NCBI GenBank assembly: GCA_030765525.1
Contig: JAVCCK010000008.1
Span: 1 to 64,000 of the forward strand
Reading direction: 5' to 3'
Length of the DNA: 64,000 nt
Origin: Candidatus Lernaella stagnicola
GTDB lineage: Bacteria; Lernaellota; Lernaellaia; Lernaellales; Lernaellaceae
The notes under the pieces are model-generated. The model did not search any database, was not told where the DNA came from, and saw nothing but the letters and a program-made list of their open reading frames with translations. This document shows positions 27,428 through 34,959 of the stretch, one piece after another (the stretch's first letter is position 1; each line of letters opens with the position of its first letter). Made by a program: the position numbers and the translations under genes.

Positions 27428-28843
27428 TCAGGCCTTTTCGAAAAACGCCTTGTAGGCCAAGTAAGCGCTGTATACGTCGTCCTTATGGGCGAGTTCGAAA
27501 GGACTGTGCATCGACAACAATGCGGGCCCGACGTCGAGCACGTCGCAGCCGTGAGTGGCGAAATACAGCGCGACGGTTCCGCCGCCGCCTTCGTCGATCT
27601 TGCCCAGTTCGCCCGTTTGCCACGGCACCTTGGCTGCGTTCAGGGTTCGCCGCACCTCACCGAGAAATTCGGCGTGCGCGTCCGAGGCTCCTGATTTGCC
27701 GCGCGAGCCGGTGTATTTCGTCAGGCAGACGCCTCGGCCGAAGTACGCGGCGTTGCGTTTGTCGTGCACGTCGGGCCATGAGGGATCCAATGCGGCGTTG
27801 ACGTCGGCGGATAGTACGCGGCTTTCGGCGATGGCGCGAAACACGGCCATTTCGCTGCAGACGCCTTCTCGTTCCAGCAGACGCCCGATCAAATCGGGAA
27901 AAAACCGCCCGTGTGCGCCGGTGTTGCCGAACGAACCGATCTCTTCCTTATCCATGAACAAGGCGATCGACGTGCGCTTGGGCCGCTTGTCCAGGTCGAG
28001 CAATGCCCGCAGGCTCGTGTAGACGCAGATACAGTCATCCTGCCCGTACGCGCCAATCGCCGCGCGATCCAGGCCCACGTGCCGCGCCGGCCCGGCCGGG
28101 ACAAACTCCAACTCCGCGGAGATCAAGTCCTCTTCCACGATGCCGTATTTGTCGTACAAGAGTTTTAGGATTTGCAGTTTGACGCGGTTCTTGCCGTCAC
28201 CCGGTTTACCCAAGGGGCGGCCGCCGAAGAGCACGTTGAGCTTCTCACCGGGAATCGCATCGGCCATCTTTTTTGCGTTTTGCGCTTTTGCGGCCAGGTG
28301 GGGCAGCAGGTCCGTGACCGTGAACACGGGATCGCCATCGTCGTCGCCGATCGCGATTTCGACGGTATCGCCGTTGGCGAGCACGACCACGCCGTAGAGC
28401 GCCAGCGGCCGTGTGACCCACTGGTGTTTGCGAATGCCGCCGTAGTAGTGGGTTTTCAGCAGTGCCAGGCCTTGGTCTTCATAGAGTGGCTCGGGTTTCA
28501 TGTCCAAGCGGGGGGAATCCACGTGGCTTACGACCACATTGACGCCCTTGGAAATAGGTTGGCGTCCGAGGTGCACCAGCGCCGCGGCCTTGCCCTTGAA
28601 GGAGTAATAGAACCGGCTGCCCGTGGCATCGGCCCGTAACGATTTGAAGCGGGCCCGCCGGGCGAAGCGCTCGATTTCCCGCACCGCCAGGCGCTCGGTT
28701 TTGACCTTGTCTAAAAAGGCCATGTAGTCGGCGCAGAAAGGTTCGACTTCTTTACGCCGATCCGCCGTGAAATGATCGTGAGCCGCCAGCCGCTCCCGCA
28801 AGAGTTTCTTTTTTAGCTGTTTGAAGCTTTCCTCTTTGGGCAT
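27428..28843 (-). CDS. apeB: M18 family aminopeptidase
   Basis: A 471-aa zinc aminopeptidase if started at MPKEESF; a further ATG lies 10 codons upstream. Metal-site motifs are visible: VVVSHVDSPRLDMKP, FMDKEEIGSFGNTGAHG, LSADVNAALDPSW and a late GGGTVALYFATHG. The family removes N-terminal Asp/Glu or broad residues from peptides as a dodecamer in the cytoplasm. Length is normal for the bacterial ApeA/ApeB group. It stands between mutS and an aspartate-rich lipoprotein gene, probably with its own promoter. Confidence 0.9.
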   Translation of the reverse strand: MPKEESFKQLKKKLLRERLAAHDHFTADRRKEVEPFCADYMAFLDKVKTERLAVREIERFARRARFKSLRADATGSRFYYSFKGKAAALVHLGRQPISKGVNVVVSHVDSPRLDMKPEPLYEDQGLALLKTHYYGGIRKHQWVTRPLALYGVVVLANGDTVEIAIGDDDGDPVFTVTDLLPHLAAKAQNAKKMADAIPGEKLNVLFGGRPLGKPGDGKNRVKLQILKLLYDKYGIVEEDLISAELEFVPAGPARHVGLDRAAIGAYGQDDCICVYTSLRALLDLDKRPKRTSIALFMDKEEIGSFGNTGAHGRFFPDLIGRLLEREGVCSEMAVFRAIAESRVLSADVNAALDPSWPDVHDKRNAAYFGRGVCLTKYTGSRGKSGASDAHAEFLGEVRRTLNAAKVPWQTGELGKIDEGGGGTVALYFATHGCDVLDVGPALLSMHSPFELAHKDDVYSAYLAYKAFFEKA

Positions 28844-28857
28844 GATGTCGCTCCTTC

Positions 28858-29724
28858 CTACTTTTTGGGACAAGCAGAATCTAAGAATTCCAAATCCCCG
28901 CCGATGATGTTCGAAGCGAGACCCCGATTGTCGGAGAGTTGCAGCTTGAAATTCACGATTTCGCCGTCGGGCACGCCGCCGTCGAAGCCGAACTCCAGGC
29001 CGATCGATCCCTGCGGTGGCGCTGATCCGGTGAGGGTTCCGCCCACCGGCGGGAAGGTGTTGTTGATGATGATCGACAGCGTGCCGCCGCTGAGATTGGC
29101 CTCGGCGTCCACGTAATCGAAAATGATATCGAAGGTCGCGCCGTCGGCGGTGCAGGCCGGATCCGGATCGAAACGGAGATTGGAAATAACCGGCGCGGTA
29201 TTCACTCCGTAGGAGCGGAACGTCGCGGCGACCCGGTTGCTCTTATTACCGGCCACGTCGGTCAATTCGATCTCGACGTTCACGGTGCCGGTAGGTAGGT
29301 CTTCGGACATCTGGTAGGCGAAGTCGATGAATCCGGAAAATTCGCCCGCGGTGACCGCATCGAAGGTACCGGCGCTTATGCCGTCGAAAAAGAGTTCAAC
29401 AACGCCGCCGTTCACGTCGCCCTCGAGATCCTGCCAGTGGAAGGATAGCGAGATCAGATCGCCGGAATATCCCTCGTCGGGCAGCAGCGATAAGCCGTCG
29501 ATCAACGGCGCGGGGCCGGTGGGCGTATCGTCGTCATCGTCGTCGTCATCGTCGTCGGCGGTGTCGTCGTCGGCGGTCGTATCGTCGTCGGCGGTCGTAT
29601 CGTCGTTATCATCGTCGTCGCCGTCGATGTCGTCGTCATCGTCGTCGTCGCCGCAAGCGAAAACGGCGACGAACGGCAGGGTCACCAGCAACATGAATAC
29701 CACTATCAGGCGCGGGAAAGACAT
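28858..29724 (-). CDS. Aspartate-rich lipoprotein with Ig-like domains
   Basis: A 288-aa predicted lipoprotein. The signal peptide ends at C24 (PFVAVFAC), followed at once by a 50-residue stalk of Asp with Thr/Ala islands (TTADDD repeated). The globular part (about 75-288) has two repeating beta-rich units (SLSFHWQDLEGDVNGGVVELFFDG; FDIIFDYVDAEANLSGGTLSIIINN) that resemble each other and look like Ig-like folds. The stalk should be strongly negative and may bind calcium or hold the domains away from the membrane. Function unknown. Two other proteins in this window share this stalk style. Confidence 0.75.
   Translation of the reverse strand: MSFPRLIVVFMLLVTLPFVAVFACGDDDDDDDIDGDDDDNDDTTADDDTTADDDTADDDDDDDDDDTPTGPAPLIDGLSLLPDEGYSGDLISLSFHWQDLEGDVNGGVVELFFDGISAGTFDAVTAGEFSGFIDFAYQMSEDLPTGTVNVEIELTDVAGNKSNRVAATFRSYGVNTAPVISNLRFDPDPACTADGATFDIIFDYVDAEANLSGGTLSIIINNTFPPVGGTLTGSAPPQGSIGLEFGFDGGVPDGEIVNFKLQLSDNRGLASNIIGGDLEFLDSACPKK
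29527..29655. repeat. GTC/ATC triplet repeat encoding a poly-Asp stalk
   Basis: Low-complexity GTCGTCATC-type triplets (minus strand GAC/GAT) encode the Asp stalk of the lipoprotein. A longer unit encoding TTADDD is repeated within it. The tract should be prone to slippage and to assembly error. Confidence 0.8.
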
Positions 29725-29869
29725 ATTCTACCTCCAACAAGTAGAAGCTCTAAGACCGGTTACTATAACGCCCGATTAGGCTTTTCGCCAGACCTCGTTG
29801 CGCGGTCGATCGGGGACCCTCCTGCGCGCCGCGCACCCCGTTGAACGGGGGCGTCACGCGGTTTGTTTT

Positions 29870-30781
29870 TCACTTCCTTTTCAACAGCCTCCGAAAGATG
29901 GACGGCTTCTTTTTACGCAGCGCGCGGCGAATTTGGGGCAGGGCGGCTTCGGCGGCTTCCCGTCCCCCGGCGATGATTTTTTCCGCCGCGGTGAAGTCGG
30001 CCCAGTGATGCTCGCCGACCGCGGGCGTGATCACAACGTCGGCCTCGCTCACCTGAAGCGAGATCAGTATCTTCTTGGTGATCTCGTGCGTCCGGAAATA
30101 CACTTCCAACGCCCGTTTCAGTTCCGCCGGGTGCATCGCGTCATGGGAAACGTTGACCGCAATGACGATATCCGCGCCCATCTCGCGGGCCACGCCGACC
30201 GGTACCATGTTGACGACGCCGCCGTCGATGTACTCCGCGTCACCGAGCTTGATCGGCGGAAACGCGCCCGGGATCGCGCTCGAGGCGGCGACCGCGTCAA
30301 TGACCGAGCCCTTGCGAAAAACGTGTTGGACCCCGCCGACCATTTCGCACGCGATCACGCCGAGTGGGATGTGCAGGCTGCGAATATCGCGGTCGTCAAT
30401 GAAAGGCTTCAGAAGTGAGTACAAGTCTTCGCGGTCCAAATACGATAGGCGCGTGACCTGGCTGCCCAACGCGATGCCTTTGCGCAAGCGCGAGACGACG
30501 GCGTCGAGGAATCCCATGTCCTCTTCCGCCCCGCGACGCAGGTCGTGGATGCGCGAATTGGTGAACTCGGGGCTGGAATAGAAGCGCACGACGCGCTCCA
30601 CGATTTTGTCGATGTGCGGCCGCGCCGCGTAAACCGCGCCCACTAAGCTGCCCATGCTCGTCCCGGCGATCAGGTCGACGGGTATCCGTTCGCGTTCCAA
30701 CACTTGGAGCACGCCTAGATGGGCCAGGCCGCGCGCGGCTCCGCCCCCCAAAGCCAAACCGATTTTTACGCGTTTACTCAT
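29870..30781 (-). CDS. Patatin-like phospholipase (RssA type)
   Basis: A 303-aa patatin-family serine hydrolase. Motifs are GLALGGGAARGLAHLGVL (oxyanion loop), G-T-S42-M-G (nucleophile elbow) and the dyad Asp in EYIDGGVVNMVP. The C-terminus ends in a run of basic residues (RRALRKKKPSIFRRLLKRK), possibly membrane-contacting. It probably hydrolyses acyl esters at the inner membrane. The ATG overlaps the previous stop by 4 bases, so it is the last gene of the selA operon. Confidence 0.88.
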   Translation of the reverse strand: MSKRVKIGLALGGGAARGLAHLGVLQVLERERIPVDLIAGTSMGSLVGAVYAARPHIDKIVERVVRFYSSPEFTNSRIHDLRRGAEEDMGFLDAVVSRLRKGIALGSQVTRLSYLDREDLYSLLKPFIDDRDIRSLHIPLGVIACEMVGGVQHVFRKGSVIDAVAASSAIPGAFPPIKLGDAEYIDGGVVNMVPVGVAREMGADIVIAVNVSHDAMHPAELKRALEVYFRTHEITKKILISLQVSEADVVITPAVGEHHWADFTAAEKIIAGGREAAEAALPQIRRALRKKKPSIFRRLLKRK

Positions 30782-31275
30782 TTTCCGCCGAGTATTCTGT
30801 CGACCGGGATGCCCCATTCAGCGGCCGTCACGTCGCCGATGCCGACGAGCCGCCACGTCGAGCCGTCTTTCGCCAGGGTTAGTTCCACGTTTTGCCGGTA
30901 AGCCGTCGGTCGCGACGGCGGTCCTTGTTTCGAAATCGTCTCGGCCACGGTGGCGTCGACACGCACGTGACATCGGAACGTTGCCTTCTCGCCGTCGACC
31001 TCGACGTCCGGTTGGATCAATTTGATGTCGACCTGCTTGTAGCGCTCCCGGCTGTAGTCGAGCAACATCATCCATTCCTCGGCACCCAAGCCCAGTAAGT
31101 CTTGAAACTGAGGATGGAAGAACGCCTTCACCGCGTCGCGGTCCTCGTTCTCGATCGCCGTAATGGCCGCCACGACGGCCGCTTCTACTTTTGCCTCGGG
31201 GCGCAGGTAACAATGGTGGACGACGGCGCCAACCACGAGCAGCAACACAGCGATGGCAATCCAGCGTTTCATCAT
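30778..31275 (-). CDS. Membrane-anchored NTF2-like protein
   Basis: A 165-aa protein with an N-terminal membrane segment (IAIAVLLLVVGAVV). The remainder fits a small NTF2/SnoaL-like cone: a helix AVVAAITAIENEDRDAVKAFFHPQF followed by beta strands ending in STWRLVGIGDVTAAEWGIP. Such domains bind small ligands or mediate protein contacts. It has no catalytic residues I can point to. It lies between the zinc-ribbon gene and the patatin gene and overlaps the latter. Confidence 0.6.
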   Translation of the reverse strand: MMKRWIAIAVLLLVVGAVVHHCYLRPEAKVEAAVVAAITAIENEDRDAVKAFFHPQFQDLLGLGAEEWMMLLDYSRERYKQVDIKLIQPDVEVDGEKATFRCHVRVDATVAETISKQGPPSRPTAYRQNVELTLAKDGSTWRLVGIGDVTAAEWGIPVDRILGGK

Positions 31276-31323
31276 GACTCCCTTTCGGTCGTCGCGTTCC
31301 CGGCGCCGCGGAACACGCAGCCC

Positions 31324-31641
31324 TTACTGCAACCGCGATTTGCGCTTGCGCTTCAGGCCGATCAACGTGCCGTCCTCGCCGCCCAGCACCACCAACAATT
31401 TATGGCGGCATTGCGGGCAGAGCGTCAGGTCTATTTCCATATGAACTTGGTTCTCCAAGGTTTCCTCATCCATTTTCGCGGTCTCCTCGACGAGCTTCGC
31501 CAAACTCTCATCGCGCGCCGACGCCGGCAGAAAGCCGTCCCAGACGGACGTGATTTCCACAAAGGCGTGGTATTTGGTCGCGCCCAGCGGCAATTCCCGC
31601 CCACAGCGGTCGCAGGTTGTGGCCAGTTGCTTTGGGTTCAC
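31324..31641 (-). CDS. Small zinc-ribbon protein
   Basis: A 105-aa protein with two CxxC knuckles (CDRCGRELPLG near the start and CPQCRHKL near residue 75) and a basic tail (GLKRKRKSRLQ). It probably binds one zinc ion. The ATG overlaps the selA stop by 4 bases, so it is translated with selA. Whether it is linked to selenium use is not shown by the sequence. Confidence 0.65.
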   Translation of the reverse strand: MNPKQLATTCDRCGRELPLGATKYHAFVEITSVWDGFLPASARDESLAKLVEETAKMDEETLENQVHMEIDLTLCPQCRHKLLVVLGGEDGTLIGLKRKRKSRLQ

Positions 31642-33050
31642 GGAGTTTCCTCGGTCAGTGTTTCCACCAAGGCAATGTGCAAATCGCGCCGGTCGCCGTC
31701 AAGAATCGTTCGCGGATCAAGCAACAGGCGATCGCGTTCGATGCGCGCAATGACCGGTACGGCGCGAGCCCGCAATCGAGACGCCACCCGGTCGACCGAC
31801 AAATGCTTCGGCGCAATCGCGACCACCGGACCCGCCAATTCGGCAAAGGGCAGGGCGCCGCCGCCCACTTGCCCGTGGGATTTTACGACGCTCACCTTCG
31901 CGTGCTTGCCGAGAGCCGCGGCCAGCGCCTGGGCAATCGTACGCGCGCGTCGGCGCAACGTTTCGTTCTTCGCGCCCAGCATGCGCAGGGTCGGAATCTC
32001 CCGCATGGCGCGTTGCGGATCGCGGTACAACTGCAACGTGGCTTCCAAGGCGGCCAACGTCATTTTGTCGACGCGCAGGGCTCGGTGCAGCGGATTCTCG
32101 GCGATCGTCCCAATGATCTTCTTGCCGCCGAGCAACACCCCGGCTTGGGGACCACCCAGCAGCTTGTCGCCGCTGAACGTGACCAAGTCGAGCCCTTCCT
32201 GCAGCGCTTCGGCCACCGTGGGCTCGTGCGGCAACCCCAAACTCGCGGTGTTGAGCATCGAGCCGCTGCCTAAATCCTCGAAAGCCAGCAGCCCGCGCGC
32301 GTGGGCCAGCGTCGCCAAATCCGCGCCCGATACGCTCTCGGTAAATCCAAGAATGTGATAGTTGCTCGTGTGAACCTTCAGCAGCACCGCCGTGTGTTCG
32401 CCGATGGCCTGCTCGAAATCTTTGCGATGCGTGCGGTTGGTCGTGCCCACTTCCACCAGGCGCGCGCCGCTTTCCGCCAACACCGCGGGAATCCGAAAAC
32501 TGCCGCCGATTTCCACCAATTCACCACGGCTCACCACGACTTCCCGGCCTCGGGCGAAGGCCGAAAGCGCCAGCATGACAGCCGCCGCGTTGTTGTTGAC
32601 CACCAGCGCGGCCTCGGCGCCGGTCAACTCGCACAGGAGCTCCTCGACCAAAGCATATCGGCTGCCGCGCCGGCCCGCAGCCAAGTCGTACTCGAGGTTG
32701 GAGTACCCTTTCGCCGCCGTCACGACGGCCTCGATGGCCGTTTTGGCCAGTGGCGAGCGACCCAGGTTCGTGTGCACCACGACGCCGGTGGCGTTGATCA
32801 CCCGCTTGAGCTTCGGCGCGGCCATCGCGCACGCCCGCTGTTGCACACCGGCCGCGATGTCCGCCTCGGTGATCTCGATCGCGAGGTCGTTTTTCAGCCG
32901 TTCGCGCGCGGCGTCGATTTCGGCGCGCAGTGCATCCACGACCAGGGAGCGCGGAAGGTGTTCAACCATCGCTGCCACGTCGGGGTGGTGAATCAAATCG
33001 CCGACCGCCGGCAGGGCGCGAAGCTTATCGGACAACGCTTTGTTCGTCAT
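31638..33050 (-). CDS. selA: L-seryl-tRNA(Sec) selenium transferase
   Basis: A 470-aa PLP enzyme of usual length for SelA. Motifs: RVINATGVVVHTNLGRSPLA, GYSNLEYDLAAGRRGSRY, VVNNNAAAVMLAL and the PLP lysine in TFSGDKLLGGPQAG. It converts Ser-tRNA(Sec) to selenocysteyl-tRNA(Sec) using selenophosphate. Its presence says this organism decodes UGA as selenocysteine in some genes, although selB, selD and tRNA-Sec are not in this window. The start is taken at MTNKALSD; a longer frame adds 10 residues. Confidence 0.95.
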   Translation of the reverse strand: MTNKALSDKLRALPAVGDLIHHPDVAAMVEHLPRSLVVDALRAEIDAARERLKNDLAIEITEADIAAGVQQRACAMAAPKLKRVINATGVVVHTNLGRSPLAKTAIEAVVTAAKGYSNLEYDLAAGRRGSRYALVEELLCELTGAEAALVVNNNAAAVMLALSAFARGREVVVSRGELVEIGGSFRIPAVLAESGARLVEVGTTNRTHRKDFEQAIGEHTAVLLKVHTSNYHILGFTESVSGADLATLAHARGLLAFEDLGSGSMLNTASLGLPHEPTVAEALQEGLDLVTFSGDKLLGGPQAGVLLGGKKIIGTIAENPLHRALRVDKMTLAALEATLQLYRDPQRAMREIPTLRMLGAKNETLRRRARTIAQALAAALGKHAKVSVVKSHGQVGGGALPFAELAGPVVAIAPKHLSVDRVASRLRARAVPVIARIERDRLLLDPRTILDGDRRDLHIALVETLTEETP

Positions 33051-33184
33051 GGCGCTGACTATACGGAACCCAGCGCCCACGGGGCAAGGCCGGTTCTTTT
33101 CCGTTTCTGGCTTTCCGGAGAATCATTGGCTATGGTACATAGGGTACAAGCAATTCCACTTCAACCGACTATTGGAGCCGTGAC

Positions 33185-33685
33185 ATGAGCGTAGCGGATA
33201 AACTTCGGGAACTGGCCGAAAAAGTGCCCGGCGTCGCTGAGTTTCTGGAGCGCGAAGACCTTCGCGAACAAGATAAACTCGTGCGCGATTACGCGGCCGA
33301 CCAAATGACGAAAATCAAGGACGGCATTACGGGAATCAAGAAAGTGCTGCTGGAGAAGATGCAACTGAGCCTGTTGGACGATTTCGATCGCCTGGGCCAG
33401 ATCATCGGCCGGCTGCGCGAGTCGCATCGCTTCGCCGCCTATGGCTACGCCGGTGCGTTCGATCGCAAGAAAATCAACGAGCCGGAACTGCAGGACATGC
33501 TCGACAAGGACCTCGAAATCCTCGATACCGTCGAGCAACTCGTGGGGGATTGCGGCGACTTGTGCGCCTCGGTCACCGACGAGGACGGCGCAAAAACCGC
33601 CCTGGCTAGTCTGCGGGTGGAAATCAAAAAACTCGAAGCGCTGATCGAATCGCGCCGCGCCATTGCCGGCCGAACCGGCTTGTAG
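33185..33685 (+). CDS. Helical protein of unknown function
   Basis: A 166-aa, mostly alpha-helical protein with no signal peptide or membrane segment (LREQDKLVRDYAADQMTKIKDGITGIKKVLLEKM; LRVEIKKLEALIESRRAI). GGAG lies 8 bases before the ATG. I do not recognise the family. It is 9 bases upstream of the SPFH gene and probably co-transcribed, so a partner or regulator of that protein is a reasonable guess. Confidence 0.65.
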   Translation: MSVADKLRELAEKVPGVAEFLEREDLREQDKLVRDYAADQMTKIKDGITGIKKVLLEKMQLSLLDDFDRLGQIIGRLRESHRFAAYGYAGAFDRKKINEPELQDMLDKDLEILDTVEQLVGDCGDLCASVTDEDGAKTALASLRVEIKKLEALIESRRAIAGRTGL

Positions 33686-33694
33686 GAGGCGACC

Positions 33695-34699
33695 ATGGCC
33701 CTCTTGGAAATCATCGAGTATCAAGACCCTTCGGGCAAGGAAATCTGCCACAAAATCCCGGAGCACGGCAGCACCGAAACCCGGTTGGGCAGTCAACTCG
33801 TCGTACGGGAATACCAAAAAGCGGTCTTCTTCCGCGACGGCAAAGGGCTCGACGTCTTCGGACCCGGCCGCCACACGCTGACGACCGAAAACCTGCCCCT
33901 GTTGGCCGGGCTGATCGGCACGCTCTTCGACGGCGGCAAAAGCCCCTTCCGCACGGAAGTCATCTTCGTCGGGCAAAACGTCTTCAACGATTTGAAGTGG
34001 GGCACCAAAGAACCCGTCCCCTTCAAAGATTCCGAATTGGGATACGTGCAGTTGCGGGCCTTCGGCAGCTACACCATGCGTGTGGCCGACCCCTTGCTTT
34101 TCGTCAACACACTCGTAGCCGGGCGCGGCCGTTACGGCACCGCCGATATCGCCAATTTCCTGCGGGATATTATCATCTCGCGGCTTAACGACATCCTCGG
34201 CGAAGCCTTGGATACCGTCTTTTTGCTCGCCGCGCTTTACGACGAACTCGCCGCTGCGGCCAAGGTTCGCATGGGCGAGGATTTCGCCAAGTTCGGCCTG
34301 GAACTGATGGATTTTTACATCAACGCCATCACGCCGCCCGAAGAAGTGCAGAAGGCGATCAACGAGCGCGCCAGCATGGGCGCCTTGGGCGATATGGGTA
34401 AGTACTCCCAATACCAAGCAGCCAAGGCGATGCGCGAGGCGGCGAACAATCCCGGCGAAGCCGGCGGCGCCATGTCGACCGGGCTCGGCGCGGGCCTGGG
34501 CATGATGATGCCGCAAATGATGGCCGACGCCATGCGCCGCGAGCAGGAAGGCAAAGGCGAGGGCGCTCAGCCGGCGGCCCCCGTGGGAGTGCCCACCATC
34601 GCCGAGCGCCTGACCAAACTCAAAGGCCTCCTCGACCAAGGCCTGATCGATCAAGCCGACTTCGACGCCAAGAAAAAGGAAATCCTCTCCGAGATCTAA
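33695..34699 (+). CDS. SPFH/band-7 protein with C-terminal SHOCT motif
   Basis: A 334-aa protein of the YdjI-like 'virion core/SPFH' branch. The SPFH part covers about residues 20-225 (SQLVVREYQKAVFFRDGKGLDVFGPGRHTL; FRTEVIFVG; LRAFGSYTMRVADPLLFV; FGLELMDFYINAITPPEEV). A Gly/Met-rich linker (GLGAGLGMMMPQMM) precedes a SHOCT motif (TIAERLTKLKGLLDQGLIDQADFDAKKKEILSEI). It lacks an N-terminal membrane helix. Relatives assemble at membranes, sometimes in stress responses. Confidence 0.85.
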   Translation: MALLEIIEYQDPSGKEICHKIPEHGSTETRLGSQLVVREYQKAVFFRDGKGLDVFGPGRHTLTTENLPLLAGLIGTLFDGGKSPFRTEVIFVGQNVFNDLKWGTKEPVPFKDSELGYVQLRAFGSYTMRVADPLLFVNTLVAGRGRYGTADIANFLRDIIISRLNDILGEALDTVFLLAALYDELAAAAKVRMGEDFAKFGLELMDFYINAITPPEEVQKAINERASMGALGDMGKYSQYQAAKAMREAANNPGEAGGAMSTGLGAGLGMMMPQMMADAMRREQEGKGEGAQPAAPVGVPTIAERLTKLKGLLDQGLIDQADFDAKKKEILSEI

Positions 34700-34754
34700 A
34701 CAGAGATCTGAACGAGGCGTGCCGGGCGCGCGGCGTTGTTGGTATAGACGCCTT

Positions 34755-34783
34755 AAAAAACGGTTGCCCCGCCGAAGCGGGGC
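34755..34783 (-). terminator. Intrinsic terminator of the predicted tracrRNA
   Basis: On the minus strand a 7-bp stem GCCCCGC-TTCG-GCGGGGC (34766-34783) is followed by AACCGTTTTTT. It is a strong intrinsic terminator and forms the 3' end of the predicted RNA. Confidence 0.88.
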
Positions 34784-34841
34784 AGAGCCTACGGTCCGAA
34801 GACCTTGTTGGGAAAAGTCTCCCAAATTCAGTATGATTACG
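34755..34841 (-). ncRNA. Predicted tracrRNA of the type II-C system
   Basis: On the minus strand, 34840-34807 is a 34-nt anti-repeat: it matches the CRISPR repeat over two blocks (TAATCATAC-GAATT and GGGAG, then CCCAAC), with mismatches in between that would form a bulge in the repeat:anti-repeat duplex. Next comes a short stem GGTC-TTCG-GACC (34804-34793), in the place of the nexus hairpin, then the terminator stem. The RNA would be about 87 nt. It is divergent from cas9, 119 bases upstream of the cas9 ATG. The exact 5' end is inferred. Confidence 0.88.
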
Positions 34842-34849
34842 AAATGATA

Positions 34850-34875
34850 TTGACACTCTTCTCATAGTCTGTCAA
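34850..34875. promoter_or_regulatory. Inverted pair of TTGACA boxes between tracrRNA and cas9
   Basis: TTGACA (34850-34855) and its inverted copy TGTCAA (34870-34875) face each other across 14 bases. The minus-strand box gives a consensus -35 for the tracrRNA, with a weak CAATAT/TATCAT -10 placing the start near base 34840. The plus-strand box could serve cas9, although its -10 is poor. The arrangement may also be an operator. Confidence 0.5.
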
Positions 34876-34959
34876 TCAAAACTTTGTCGGTTTTTTTACG
34901 CCTGCGATAAACACACCAAATTGCCGATTTTCTATGACAAGTTCTCAAAGGAGTCTCCG

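Noticed and set aside
33161-34825. A 554-codon open frame on the minus strand
   Set aside because: Antisense to the SPFH gene, composed of low-information residues; the plus-strand protein has clear homology.
34921-34959. TTG start giving a 1,064-aa Cas9
   Set aside because: The ATG at 34960 has a strong AAAGGAG and begins directly with the RuvC-I strand, as in other Cas9 proteins.
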